A stretch of DNA of 64,000 nt from Diphasiastrum complanatum (GCA_029204225.1 CM055113.1:29350303-29414302), one strand, 5' to 3'; shown: positions 11,595 to 23,664, counted from the first letter of the stretch. Notes: generated from the letters alone by a model not told the origin. Program-made: numbers and translations.

Positions 11595-12068
11595 GTGGTA
11601 GTAAATGGTGGTGGTAGTGGTGGAAGAGAAGTTGTGGTAGTAGGTAAGGAAACTGGAACTGTGGAAGTTGGCTGAGTGGACAAAATCACGTTTATTGAAC
11701 CCGAACTTGAAGCTCCGACATCCAATGAACTGTCTGCTCCGGCTACGGCTTGTCTACGTTGTTGGGCCTGTTGGAGTAAGGCCTCCTGCTACGCTAGAAC
11801 CTCCTTTGGGACTTGAGGTTTGGAGTTGGACATATCCGGAGGCAAATATCTTTTGAATGACATAAGGTCCTTGGCCAGAAAATTTCAGTTTTCCTTTGAA
11901 TGCTTTGGCTTGGTATAACATGACTTTATCTCCCACCTGGAACCCTCTAAGTTTTAAGGATCGATCATACCATGCCTTTTGTCGACGTTTGTGGACTTGT
12001 TGAGCATGGATGCTGATGTGATGTGTTTCACACAGTTGTTCCAGATGAAATAATCTATTTGCTAGGAT
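11595..12068 (-). pseudogene. Ty3/gypsy integrase C-terminal fragment
   Basis: Minus-strand translation gives VGDKVMLYQAKAFKGKL followed by a GPYVIQKIF segment, the post-catalytic region of plant gypsy integrases, preceded by a basic KAWYDRS-like stretch. A Pro/Thr-rich tail continues to 11595 and resumes at 5508 beyond element B. The catalytic core is absent. Family C Copia sequence begins at about 12069 where it should be. Confidence 0.75.
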
Positions 12069-13022
12069 CTGTCGATTATCCAGCTCAAGATTATAGGCTA
12101 CTCAAAGAGATGGAACATGAGAAGCCTGTATGACATCTACAAGAAAGACAGTCACAGGTCTGAAGATATCCATACTCGATATTGAGTTCTGCAAAGCCTG
12201 TCAAAAAGGCAAACAACATCGGAATCCATTCACACATGAGGGAAGAAGAGCCAAATAAGTTCTTGAGCTCGTCCACTCAGATGTCTATGGACCAATGAAA
12301 GTGGATTCGCTCTCAAGATCGAGGTATTTCCTGACGCTCATTGATGATTACAACCGGATGACAACGATCTACTACTTTAAGAAAAAATCTGAAGTGTTTG
12401 ACTCTTTCAAGAAGTTTGTGGCATTTGAAGAGAGACACACCTCAAAGAAGATTCAGATAATTAGATTTGATAATGGAGGTGAATACAAGAGCACAATTTT
12501 TTTTAAATTCTGCCAAGAACAGGGGATAGAGCATCAATTCACTCCTGCATACACCCCCGAATATAATGGTGTCGCAGAACGAAGAAACAGGATGCTAGTC
12601 GAAGGAGCCAGATGCATGATGGCACAGGCTCGATTGACAAGTCAATTTTGGGCTGAGGCAATAGTTGCAGTAGTACGCCTGTAGAACAGATCAACAACTA
12701 CAGCCTTGGAAAACAAGACACTGTACGAAATGTGGACAAGTAATCTGTCATACGTGCATGTATTTGGATGTGCAGCATACAAGCACATTCCAAAAGGAAA
12801 AAAAACAAACTCGATAAAAAATCAGAACAAACAATCATGGTCGGATACTCGAACGGATCACAAGTGTACAGGCTCTACAATCCAACCATGAAGAAGGTCG
12901 TTTTGAGTAGAGATGTGAAGTTCGATGAGTCCACATTCCCTGGACTGAAGGATGAAAAAGGCCATGAGATCTTCACACTGATGCCAATTCAAGAGGGAGA
13001 TCGAGAAAGTCTAGCTGATTAG
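12069..13022 (+). pseudogene. Copia family C integrase fragment
   Basis: Plus-strand translation gives the pre-integrase end (FCKACQKGKQHRNPF), then the integrase core with HSDVYGP, a second catalytic segment RFDNGGEY and NGVAERRNR. The region continues to VVLSRDVKFDES. Stops near 12255 and 12682 and a frameshift near 12840 inactivate it. The same family occurs at 61151-63045 (minus) and 63046-64000 (plus). The coding part ends directly at an LTR (13023), so everything from reverse transcriptase onward is missing. Confidence 0.82.
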
Positions 13023-13432
13023 CGTTAACTACTCTTGTAATTCTCTGTTTAGCTATCTTGTAAACTCCACACAGTGGAGATATAAACACAATTTTGGATC
13101 AACACAAAAATTAGAGCTAAAAAGAAGAAAAAGAGTAGAATAGAAACACACAAAGAGACGAAAATAGTTGTGCATAAAAGTCCGCCAACGAGTAGAACAC
13201 AACGATAGAGCTGAGTGTCAGGCCGCCAACGAACGAGACATTGACCATCTCGCTCCAGACTCAAAAATCGATAATACAGTTGCTCTCTCTTTCCCATCTC
13301 TTTGATTTTTGTTGTCTTGATTGCTAGAATGATTTATGTTCTGTGATCTATGGTCACATGCCTAGGATCTTGAAAGCTTCCGCAAAAGAAAACTAATAAA
13401 AAAAAAATATGTTTGTGAAACCATTTGCAACA
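13023..13432 (+). repeat. LTR of Copia family C
   Basis: It resembles 16042-16490: the same opening after the first base (gttaactactcttg), the same paired CACAGTGGAG block, and similar TCAGGCCGCCAACG text. It ends CAACA next to TGGTATCAAAGCA, so it acts as a 5' LTR. The first base pair reads CG where the other copy has TG. Confidence 0.7.
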
Positions 13433-13545
13433 TGGTATCAAAGCACTGAGGTTATCACTGCATGATATCTGAACAATGATTCTCTAGGCAACACAATATG
13501 GCTACAACAATCCACACGAGAATAGAAATCAGTCTTGATGGCGGA
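13433..13545 (+). pseudogene. Primer-binding site and gag start of family C
   Basis: TGGTATCAAAGCA follows the LTR. An ATG near 13500 then opens MATTIHTRIEISLDG, matching the family C gag start at 16552. After about 45 bp the sequence switches to minus-strand gypsy integrase, so only the first residues remain. Confidence 0.65.
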
Positions 13546-15730
13546 AACTACGATATAGCGAGATTGAGTGTGTGTAGCAGCGGGACTAATGGGTCCAACA
13601 TAATCAATTTCCCATTTCTGAGTGACAAGATGTAAAGGCATATCCTTGAAGAGAGTTGTCCACCAAAATTTGGCCAAGAGGATTTTTAAAGTAGTGATTT
13701 CGGAAGAAAAATGACCTGCTCCAACACCTTCATGAGTGAGGGAGATGATAGAGGGTATTTCACCTTCAGTAAGACAACATCGGATAATTCCATCTAACCC
13801 TTGTTTGTAAAGTTGGCCTACAATTAACGTATAAGATTTGGTTTTGAGGATCAACACATGTTGTTTGGGTTTAGATAAGGATGGATTCCTTTTTCCTAAA
13901 GTTAAATATTCTATGATTTCCTTGGCCCAAATGGGTGTAGAGTCAACCTAAAATAAGATGGCATCGGGTAAATCATCGTTGACGCCTTGATCTGGGGTAG
14001 GTAGGTTAGGAATTCGAGATAGATGGTCTGCTAAAAAATGTTGAACTCCCTTTTGAACCACGATCCTAAACTCAAATTCTCACAGTAAGAGGATCCATCG
14101 AGTGATACGACCAGTGGTGCAAGTCTTGTTGATGAGATATAGGAGTGCTTGATGATTAGTGAAGAAGGCAAAAAATTTTCCTAGAAGATAATGGCGAAAC
14201 TTCTAAACCGCATATACCATTTCCAAAGCTTCCCGTTCGGCAGTGGTATAATTGACTTCAGCAGGTATCAATTGTCTACTGAAAAATCGGATTGGATAAT
14301 CCTTTTTGAATTCTCCCGGTTGGATGAGCACTACTCCAATGGCATACTTGGATGCATCGGTATGCACATGGAACTCTTTGGAGTAATCAGGAGCCCGGAG
14401 GATAGGTGCATTGGTAAGGGCTTCTTTGAGTTGATTGAATGCGATGCATTGTTCATCAGTCCAATTGGGGACAACAACTACTTTGTAGATTAATCATGCT
14501 TTATTAGCGAAGTTAAAAATAAAGCACCGATAGTAGTTGGCGTGGCCAAGGAAAGAATACACTTGGCGGATGGTACGTGGTTCCGGTAGATTTTGAATGA
14601 TGAGGATCTTTTCTGGGTCAATTGTGATGCCATCTTTTGAAATGATATGGCCTAACACAATACCATGTGTTACCCAGATCTGGCATTTTTCAAGGTTCAT
14701 GGAGATGTCGAATCGTTGACATTGGATAAAAAAGATAGATGTCGTGATTCTTCTGAATGTGCACCTAAATCATCCAAGTAAACTTCTAGGGTGTCGCCCA
14801 TCTGTTGAGAAAAGACAGTTTGCATAGCACGTTGGAAGGTGCAAGAGGCATTACAGAGACCAAAGGGCATGACTTTCCAACAGAATGTTCTCCATTCTAT
14901 GGCAAAAGCAATTTTATGTTGATTTTCATCAGCAATTTGGATCATATTATATCCGCTAAAGCCATCTAAGAAGGAGTAGGCCTCATCTCCTGCTCGATTA
15001 TCTAGGATGGATTCTCCGAAAGGTAATGGAAAATGATCACGTTTTCTAATGGCATTAAGTTTTTGAAATCGACACAGATCCGGAGTTTTCCATTTTTCTT
15101 AGGAACGATGACAATTGGGGAGACCCACTCAATATGTTCGATTTCAAAGATGAATCTTTCATCTAACAAGAGTTGGAGTTCTTCTTTGATTTTGGCCTTG
15201 TATATTGGATTGCATAAGTAGGGACAACTAGCAGTTGGCCTCGCACCTAGTTAAGGGTAATATAATGCACAGCTACTTGGGGGGAGACTCATTTCATGTC
15301 TTTATAGGACCAAGCAAAGACATGTCTATATCTACACAGGAGCTTTTCAAGTCATTTGCGTTGTTCGCGATTGAGATGAGCCCCGATGTGGACAATGTAT
15401 TCGTTACTTTCATTTGGCTCACTCAAGGAAAGAATGATGGTTTGGGCAGGGCCTTCATAGGGCGAATTACCATTTGGCTCACGTTGAGCTTGGGGTAATT
15501 GGATTGTGACATCCTCGATCGTATAGTCGTTAAACTATTCAAGCACATTATGTGTTGGAGATTTGAGGGGGGCCTTGTCTTTCAACTGTCTGCATGGTGA
15601 TTTTGGAGGTTCGGAGTTTGGTGTAGGAACATATGCAATCTCAGAAACTTCCCTAGCAGTGGTAAGGTCATCAGGCGGCTGAATCTAAAGAGGTTTCTTC
15701 ATCTTTTCCTTCATGGTATTGTCAGAAATG
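13546..15730 (-). pseudogene. Ty3/gypsy pol: reverse transcriptase, RNase H, integrase N-terminal part
   Basis: Read right to left on the minus strand. FAWSYKDMK (about 15340) opens the reverse transcriptase region, followed by a palm with MPFGLCNASCTFQRAM and YLDD (about 14760-14900). The connection/RNase H part includes LGHIISKDGI and FLGHANYYR (about 14500-14700). The integrase zinc-binding region (GVGAGHF) and the first catalytic Asp in WEIDYVGPI lie near 13600-13750. Several stops and shifts are present. It ends abruptly at family C sequence at 13545. The C-terminal piece lies at 11595-12068. Order RT-RH-INT defines gypsy. Confidence 0.82.
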
Positions 15731-16041
15731 GTGAACTCCTGCAACTTTGCCGCAAAGCAAAAGTCAACGAGCCTTGACTCGAAGGTCAAACGATTCGCGA
15801 AAGTCAGCGTTCTTCCGGGACAAACGAAGAACGAACGATTTGTGAATCATTCGTGAATTGTAAACATACCTCTAGGACCGCAAGAACCGCAAAGGGACGC
15901 AAAATGAAAAGACATGAAAGAAACGAAAGGAAACGAAAGAAATGAAGGGGAATCCTTCGTGCTGCAGCTGACAGCTCAACAGGCTTGGAGTCCTAGACTT
16001 CACGCCCAGCTGAAATGGGTAGCAACTGATTAGTTGATTAG
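15731..16041. other. No recognised feature
   Basis: About 310 bp between the gypsy fragment and the family C LTR. It is rich in CGAA/AACGA words and purines (cgaaagaaacg-like) with no frame or repeat I can assign. It may be the upstream part of the gypsy pol or spacer. Confidence 0.3.
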
Positions 16042-16490
16042 TGTTAACTACTCTTGTAATTCTCTATTTAGCTATCTTGTAAACTCCACACAGTGGAGAT
16101 AAAAACTATATGTATGGATCATAACGAAGACTGTAACATAGAGAATGTGCGTGAGTAGAGCAGAAAAGAAAAACATCAGAAACGAAAGAGCTGTGCATAA
16201 AAGTCTGCCAAGGAGTAGAACACAGCGAAAGAGCAGAGCGTCAGGCCGCCAACAAGCGTGACACTGATGATCTCGCTCTTAAAATCAAACTGATAATTGA
16301 TTGTTCTATTTTTGTGCATCTCCTTGTCTTCCGCTATCTTGATTGCTAGAATGAAATCTATTCTGTTGTTAGAATGGAATCCGTTCTATGATGTGTAGTC
16401 GCATGTCTAGGTTCCTGTGAAGCTTCCGCACAAAAGAAAATTTCAAAGAAACAAAATTGTTCGCGACAACGAAATGAAACCAGTTTCGCG
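16042..16490 (+). repeat. 5' LTR of Copia family C
   Basis: It begins TGTTAACTACTCTTG and is followed by a damaged primer-binding site (tatcagagca). A family C gag start follows. It pairs with 13023-13432 but is clearly diverged. Confidence 0.65.
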
Positions 16491-16835
16491 TATCAGAGCA
16501 CACAGGTTGTCAAAACTGATATCTAAGCAGTGATTCTCTAGACAACACAATATGGCTACAACAATCCAAACAAGATTAGCAATCAGTCTGGATGGTGCAA
16601 ATTACAGTGATTCAAGATCAAAACACTTCTGAAGGGCAAAGGCATCTGGTCGGTGACCGAACTCTCAGAGGTGCAGCCTCTAGAAGGAGACCCGAGGAGA
16701 GCTAAATGGATCAGAAAAGATGAGCGTGCAATGGCGATCATCGTTTCATCCATCAATGAAGATCTACTCATGCAGATTGAAGACTGTGAAAGCAGCCATG
16801 CAGCGTGGGAAAGATTAAAACAAAAGTATGTTGAG
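16491..16835 (+). pseudogene. Family C gag N-terminal fragment
   Basis: ATG 16552 opens MATTIQTRLAISLDGANY. A one-base loss near 16612 shifts the frame, after which the gag domain continues (IWSVTELSEVQP, WIRKDERAMAIIVSSI, AAWERLKQKY). At about 16835 the sequence changes to minus-strand RNase H of the same family, so this is a rearranged remnant. Confidence 0.78.
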
Positions 16836-18078
16836 CGGCTTCATGAGCAGATCTGCAATCATGTCTTCTGATTTTATGTATTGGACCTGGAGCTCTCCTT
16901 TCAAGATTAAATCTCAAATGCGATGGTACTTTAGAGGTATGTGTTTTGTCTTTGAATGGAAGACAAGAACCTGGGACAGATAAATGGCACTCAGAGAGTC
17001 CATCATCATCGTGCATGGCCCTTCTTGTGGTATCCCGATTGCTTCCAACATCATCTACAGCCACACTACCTCGTTCGCCACCTTTAAAGCTGCGACGTAT
17101 TCAGATTTGCAAGAGGATTGAGCTACCAAGGTTTGCTTTTTGCATATCCAGCTGATTGCAACTCTGCACACTATGGTACATCCTCCAGTTATGGACTTGT
17201 TGTTATCTTTGCAGCTCGCCCAGCTAGCATCACTGTAGTGATGCAACTCAAATCCCTTTCTTTCGTTCTTAGCTCTGTAGGCTAATCCCATATTTTGGGT
17301 ACCCTTCAGATACTATAGGATTCGTTTTGCCATTTGCCAATGTGCCATGCTAGGATTGGAAGAGAATTGGCTTAAAGCATAAACAGAGAAAGCTAGATCG
17401 GTTCTAGTACAAATTGTAAGGTACATCATACTACCGATCAAGTTTTGGTAGGGTATACCTGCCATCTTTTGTTCTTCCTCTTCTATTTTTGGTCAATCCT
17501 GCTTCGTCAGCTTGGCTCCAACTATCATTGGTGTGGCATTTTCTTTGGAGTCCAACATGTGATACTGCTTAAGCTCTTTTCTGGCATATTCAAAATGACT
17601 CAAGTGCATTTCGCCCTTTGTTCGATCTCCTTTGATCTCCAGCTAGAGGTATTTTATTGCTTCTCCAAAATTTGTGATTTAATAACTTTCAAAAATGTGA
17701 CTCTTCATGTCTTTGATCAGCATCAAGGAATTTCCTATCATTAGGGAATCATCCATGAAGATAGTCAGTATTACAAAATCTTTTCCTACTCTTTTTATGT
17801 AGACATTACAGTCTGGTTCTGTAGGATTGAAGTCTAGAGACTTCAGAAGACTATCGAGCTTCTTATACCAATCTCGTGATGCTTGTTTAAGACCATAGAT
17901 GCATCTCTGCAACCGACAGACATATTGTCAATTGTCGAGGTCTTCAAATCTTTCAGGCTGCTTCATGAAGATTTTCTCCTCTAGATCTCCATGGAGAAAG
18001 GTTGTTTTCACATCAATCTGGTGCATTTTCAGATTGTGCTGTGTGACTTATGCAAGGAGTAGTGTTTTGTAAGTCCAT
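16836..18078 (-). pseudogene. Copia family C reverse transcriptase and RNase H fragment
   Basis: Right to left on the minus strand: HQIDVKTTF (about 18010), RCIYGLKQASRDWYKK, an FMDD at the polymerase active site where YVDD is usual, and RNase H with YSDASWAS and SCKSEYVAA (about 17055-17230). The C-terminal segment KTKHIPLKYH and ADLLMKPLN ends near 16850. Stops and shifts are frequent. The 63880-64000 fragment carries the same RNase H block, which supports assignment to family C. Confidence 0.78.
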
Positions 18079-18748
18079 GGGTAGAAGCTTAAAATAATAA
18101 AATAACTTAAACTTAGGATTAGAACTTAGACTTAAGAAACTTAAGTTTAGAAATATTTGTCTTAAGTTATCTTAAGTTTCAAAGTTAGAAACTTTTAAAG
18201 TTCTAAATCCTAAGTTAGGAGTTCTAGAAGGGCTAGTTTTAAATTAATCCCATAAGTTAGTGAATACTTATGGAAGACCCTCCTTGCTATAAAAGTTTGC
18301 CATGTACACAACACTTTTGAGATTAAGCTATCTTGCTCTCTATTTTGAGACTATCTCTCTATTTCATTTGTGTTCCCTTTGGAAAGGTGCATAGGTTGAG
18401 GGAAGGTGCTCGAGCCTCCTCTTGTCTCCTTCTCATTGGTTTATTTGTGGCATGCTTTATTTGTTGATTATTGGTTAGCCGCAATTTATTTCCATTCCCC
18501 CTTTTGGGTGTTAATTTAGGATCTAGTTTAGTAACCTTGCTAGTTGGGTAAGCCTTAGTAAGGATTTATTGTTTGTTGTTTTAGTTAGTTTCATTGCAGT
18601 TCTAGTGGGTAAGCCTTAGTGCTTCCATCCTTGTTATCTATTTTCGTTTGAAGCTTTTGGTAGAATCTTAAAGGGTGGACGATCCTCTCTATACGCACCA
18701 CATCATGAGTAGATCTAGCCATCGCGTAAACAAAATTTACTTCCAACA
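18079..18748 (+). repeat. Putative LTR of a Ty3/gypsy element
   Basis: It lies between the family C fragment and a primer-binding site TTGGTGCCGTTGCC, and ends TTCCAACA. A TATAAAAG box is at 18288-18295. The 5' part is unusually rich in cttaag words. The left end is estimated and no second copy is present. Confidence 0.55.
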
Positions 18749-19605
18749 TTGGTGCCGTTGCCGCTTTTTAAGATTTTTCTACCTAGCTTCCTTTTCCTTT
18801 TGTTTTTGCTTTTGTGTTTGTGTGTATGTTTGCTTGTTTTTTACCTTCACACCACAACATGAGACTTCTCTCCAGGTCCTCAACGAGCTGCAGAGCAACC
18901 TATCAAGCCGGGATGAAGCAACAAAAGTGTCAACTTGGGCATTTTCTCTAAAAGAAGTGACCCAAGTGATATTTTTTTCGACCAAACAGGTATATCAGAA
19001 TTCGCCAGTCTATCTGCAGTCATAACAGACACTGATCTTCCATTCTATCACCTCTATGAATTTTGACCATGTTCAGATTCTCTAAAATCAACTTGATATA
19101 TTGTCAAAATCCATTGTTTTCAACCCAAATCTTGGTCTTAGAATTTGCCAGATTCACTGAGGCTAGATCTATCAAAGGTGAGTCCTCCAACAGCTCCGCG
19201 AATTCTATCTCTAAGATTTTGCTTGCTTTCTGTCAGAAAATCACCTTTTCACTATTTCCTTTGTTTGTCAGAAGAACCTCAATATCAGAAATCGCTAGTC
19301 ATACCACAAAATCGCCCTCAATGAGCACGATTTCTCTATACCCTCTGCGAATTCTATCCCTAAAAAAATATAAAAAATCAGTATTTGATAGAAATCACCC
19401 CCTATTAGAATTCACGAGTATTGCAGTTAGATTTATCTGACTGTCCATGATATCTAGGCCTATTTGTGATTTCTATTTTTGCACAAACGTACAATTTTTA
19501 CTCAAACTGCTCCATTCTGCAAGAAAACTACCTCTTTTTGATTTTTTGGTCAAGTACAGTACTGCCCTGATCATCTGTACTTTTACCCTACTCGCATACT
19601 ACATC
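18749..19605 (+). other. Gypsy primer-binding site and leader
   Basis: TTGGTGCCGTTGCC at 18749-18762 resembles the TTGGCGCCGTTGCC site of plant Tat/Ogre-type gypsy elements. The leader runs about 850 bp to the gag ATG at 19606 and holds a pyrimidine-rich stretch near 18780-18845. No independent gene is seen. Confidence 0.6.
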
Positions 19606-20304
19606 ATGTCTCGAGATTGTGCTGAATCGTCCAATCTGGCTCCTCCACGACTAGAATGCAAAATCCCACATATAGATGCGCCAAAGTACGATGGAGAATC
19701 TGACCCAGTCCGATTTCTCCAAGACTTTGATAATGCATGCCATTTCTATGGAGATACCTTTCAAATTGAAAAGATCCACCTATTCCCCATGGTACTCTAT
19801 GGAATAGCCAAACAGTGGTATCTCAACCTTGAAGCTCCTGATCTTGCTTCTTGGACTACTCTCAAGGACGCTCTCATCAAGCGTTTCAAACCATCCAAAC
19901 TCAGAGCCCATTCACCCATATCAATATGCATCGTAAAGGGTCAGTTCAAAACTACGTTGAGTGTTTTAACCATCTCAAACTAGAATGTGTTGATGAAAAT
20001 ATCACTGAACGTATGGCCATCAAATTATTCTTGGTTGGACTAGCTAAAAACATCCACCATGAACTAAAACCAGTTGACCTTTATGGTCAACTTAAAGGCG
20101 TAATGATTGATGCTATCTGTGAAGAAGACAAAGGTACTGATGACAACTTTGACCATCGTGAAAAGAAATTTAAGAATCTTGAACGTATGACCCACCATCT
20201 ATCGAGCATACTGCCCCTACCCTCCACAACAACTTATACCACACCCAAGGGTATACCAACCATGACCACCTACACCAAATCAGTACCAACCACCACAACT
20301 GTAG
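19606..20304 (+). pseudogene. Ty3/gypsy gag (retrotransposon gag domain), frameshifted
   Basis: From ATG 19606 the protein shows the gypsy gag pattern: PKYDGESDPVRFLQDF, then GIAKQWYLNL and LKDALIKRF. A shift near 19890-19960 moves homology to another frame (VQNYVECFNHLKLEC, KLFLVGLAKNIHHELKP). From about 20305 the same open frame becomes Copia family C gag, so the 3' end of this gene is replaced. Confidence 0.78.
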
Positions 20305-20429
20305 CTTCAGTCATGCACCTTCCCAATCAGCTGCAATCCATACGATGGGATGGCAACCAGTTGGACCAGCATGTTGAGAAGATCAGAACAATCTTCGCTC
20401 AACTCGCTGCATCAGGATAGGAGCACTAG
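20305..20429 (+). pseudogene. Family C gag piece fused to gypsy gag, left of insertion D
   Basis: ASVMHLPNQLQ and HVEKIRTIFAQLAASG match the middle of the family C gag, as seen on the minus strand around 62700-62790. It is in frame with the preceding gypsy gag. It continues at 23665 after element D, with GTCCC repeated on both sides. Confidence 0.8.
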
Positions 20430-20434
20430 GTCCC

Positions 20435-21047
20435 TGCTGAATTCACATGTGTGAGACGCCCTACACATGTATTTTTGATCTCCTAAGTACAATAACACCA
20501 TAAAGATTAGACTAGCATTGGTTGTCAATAGGAAAGCTGATCATACAAGCAATATTATTGTGTTACAAGCAAGATCTGTCAACAAAACATAAGACAAAGC
20601 ATCATAAATGCCTATACTCGGCTAGAGAGAGAAAATAGCAAGTACAAAACTCGTGGAGAGAGAGAGGGCACAAAGAGCTTATCTCCAAATTTGCATTACA
20701 CACAAACTTCATCATTTTCTCAATGAGAGTACATCACATATATATAGATCCATGGACTCTTCTCCTACTTTGAGTTGAATTGGAGTTGTGGATCCACCTC
20801 TCAAGCTATCTAGACTTATCCAAGCCACCTCACTATGTCTAATTGTGCCACATAGTCTTTTCATGCATTAAATGTGGCATGTAAAGTACAAATGGCAATT
20901 CCTATGGTAGTTCGAGTTTCTATTTCTACCTACCTTGAATATTTTATTCTAAGATGTGTCTATACTAAGCCAAAAGAGCTCAATTCATCTTTGGCATTTT
21001 TAGGACCCATACTCACAACATTAGATAGATTTTTCAATATTTTGACA
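20435..21047 (-). repeat. 3' LTR of element D
   Basis: Plus-strand view starts TGCTGAATTCAC and ends TTTTGACA. It is 613 bp long and near-identical to 23052-23664. It includes a GA-repeat (gagagagagag) and tatatatag. Confidence 0.93.
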
Positions 21048-21236
21048 CTCCTAAAAATGTATCTAATGTGAATCAAGCATTGATCTTGAGATAAGACCAA
21101 GATTAGACCTATGCTTTGAGAAGGCACTTTTTCAAAGTGGCTTTGTGAGAAGATCAACAATACACGAAGATGTGTCGACATGTTCTAAGTTGATTTCACT
21201 TCCAATGAGCTTTTCCCTTACAAAATGGTGTGCCAC

Positions 21237-22290
21237 TTATATATGCTTGCTTCTTGCATGAAAAATAGGATTGTTTGCAAGAGCTTGTGCCGATATGTTG
21301 TCACATTTGATCAAGGGAAGATCATCCTCTTTGATGCACTTTAGCTCCATGACTAACCTCTTGATCCAAAGCACCTCTTTAGTTGTTGTAGTGAGTGCTT
21401 TATACTCGGCCTCACAAGATGATAGAGATATGGTATCTTGCTCTTTTGAAAGCCAAGACACAAGATTGCCTCCAAGAAAGATAGTATATGCATTAATGGA
21501 CTTCTGATCCACTTTATCACTTGCAAAATCGGAATCTGAATAGCCAACAATGGTTAGATCTTCATTCTTGTATAATAAACCATAATCTTGAGTACAAGAT
21601 ACATATCTTAGACCTCTCTTGGCCATCTTCCAATGTTGGATCTTGGGATCTTGCATAAATTGACTCAATTTGTGCACACAATAGCTCAAGCCAAATTAAA
21701 GAGCCTATAAGACTCCTATAAAGTGTGATGTCCTCAAAGGATCTTTCATCACCTTTAATAGGATCTTTTACATGTTGCTCCATGGGAGTATCTATGCCTT
21801 TACAACTTTGCATATTGAATTTTCTCAACATAGAAAAGACATATCTAGATTGACAAATAAAAGCATACTCTTCATGAAAATCAATCTCAAGGCCCAAAAT
21901 GTAATGGATCTCTCCTATATCTTGCATTTTAAATTCTTTTCCTAATGCATCTTTGGTTTCTTGAACTAGCATCAAACAACTTCCACTAAGAATAATGTCA
22001 TCTACATAGATTAGGAGAATGACAATATTACTACCATCAAATTTTAAGTACATAGAAGGATCATAGTCACTAAGCACAAATCCTAATGAAAGTAGAAAGT
22101 TGTTGAGTCTTGAATACCATGATCTAGGTGCTTGCTTTAAGCCATAAAGACTTCTAAATAGCAAACACACCTTAGATTTATCCTTGATAAATCCTTGAGG
22201 CTGTTCCACGTATATCTCTTCCTCAAGATAGCCATTCAAAAAAGCGTTGGAGACATCAAGTTGAAACAGCTTCCACTTAAAAAATAAGGC
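21237..22290 (-). pseudogene. Element D reverse transcriptase (partial) and RNase H
   Basis: The minus-strand frame opens at about 22240 inside the reverse transcriptase (NGYLEEEIYVEQPQGF) and continues through LYGLKQAPRSWY and YVDD (about 22000) to GSLIW. A small deletion and frameshift near 21690 remove the TRPDLS segment. RNase H then runs with YSDSDFAS, SCEAEYKAL, CDNISAQ and HARSKHI at about 21240. The N-terminal palm is missing because of the large internal deletion near 22290. Confidence 0.85.
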
Positions 22291-23051
22291 AAGAGAGATT
22301 AGAATTAAATAAAAAAAGATGGATGAAAGAATTGCTTATCTTCTCACTATAGGAACCAATCAAGGGTACAGAACCAAATCCTATGTAAGACTTAGCAAAA
22401 AAAACTATGAGATAGATCTCACTAACTTGACAATCTCTCTAAACCAAGATTTAAATCATCAAAAAAGATGAAGTATGGCAAAAGTTATAGTTCTCTGAAT
22501 TTCACACGTGTGAAATATTCCAAGAATGTCAAATTGACTCAAATACAATCTATTTGTATGAAACAATTTGCCTAGAACCTATAAGTTTTGTCTAAATCAC
22601 ATATAGATGAGATTATATAGCTTCTGGATGATTTTTGTGATCATTCAAGCAATAAATGACATGTACACATGATTTGCCACAGGTCTAGGCACCCTACCTA
22701 CGACTCTTCAAAAGCTTATAACTTTTGATTGGCTTATCCAACTGTCATGATTCAAATTGCATCAAATTCTACAATTTATAGCTTTCTAGTAGGCTAATTT
22801 GCTTGAAATTTGGATCTGAGGAGAGAGAGAACCATCAATCTGAAAATGGGCGGATTTCACACATGCCAACACTTGAAATTCCGTACAGTATCTGATCTGG
22901 CCCATTCAATGTGGTTTATAGCTCAGAATCACAAGAAAACTGCAAACTAGCTAGAAGGTAGAATCTAGACAATTCCTAGCTTGAAATCTGATCAGATCTG
23001 CACACTTTTTGATTAGATTTGCTTGTAAAACTTAGGTAGGCTCTGATACCA
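22291..23051 (-). other. Element D leader and primer-binding site
   Basis: The minus-strand primer-binding site (ggctctgatacca at 23039-23051) touches the 5' LTR. The 750-bp leader matches that of the D-like copy at 57738-58485 and carries TTCACACGTGTGAA at 22501-22514. No ORF. Confidence 0.85.
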
Positions 23052-23664
23052 TGCTGAATTCACACGTGTGGGATGCCCTACACATGTATTTTTGATCTCC
23101 TAAGTACAATAACACCATAAAGATTAGACTAGCATTGGTTGTCAATAGGAAAGCTGATCATACAAGCAATATTATTGTGTTACAAGCAAGATCTGTCAAC
23201 AAAACATAAGACAAAGCATCATAAATGCCTATACTCGGCTAGAGAGAGAAAATAGCAAGTACAAAACTCGTGGAGAGAGAGAGGGCACAAAGAGCTTATC
23301 TCCAAATTTGCATTACACACAAACTTCATCATTTTCTCAATGAGAGTACATCACATATATATAGATCCATGGACTCTTCTCCTACTTTGAGTTGAATTGG
23401 AGTTGTGGATCCACCTCTCAAGCTATCTAGACTTATCCAAGCCACCTCACTATGTCTAATTGTGCCACATAGTCTTTTCATGCATTAAATGTGGCATGTA
23501 AAGTACAAATGGCAATTCCTATGGTAGCTCGAGTTTCTACTTCTACGTACCTTGAATATTTTATTCTAAGATGGGTTTATACTAAGCCAAAAGAGCTCAA
23601 TTCATCTTTGGCATTTTTAGGACCCATACTCACAACATTACATAGATTTTTCAATATTTTTACA
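23052..23664 (-). repeat. 5' LTR of element D
   Basis: It is the same 613-bp unit as 20435-21047 and is followed by the GTCCC duplication. It contains CACACGTGTG at 23061-23070. Confidence 0.93.

Larger units (their letters stand above)
20435..23664 (-). mobile_element. Internally deleted Copia element D, 3230 bp
   Basis: Both LTRs are 613 bp and the 5-bp duplication GTCCC flanks the element (20430-20434 and 23665-23669). The primer-binding site lies next to the right LTR on the minus strand, so the element reads leftward. It keeps the leader, the last two thirds of reverse transcriptase and RNase H. Gag, protease, integrase and the start of reverse transcriptase are gone. LTRs differ at about a dozen positions. 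It interrupts a family C gag. Confidence 0.93.
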
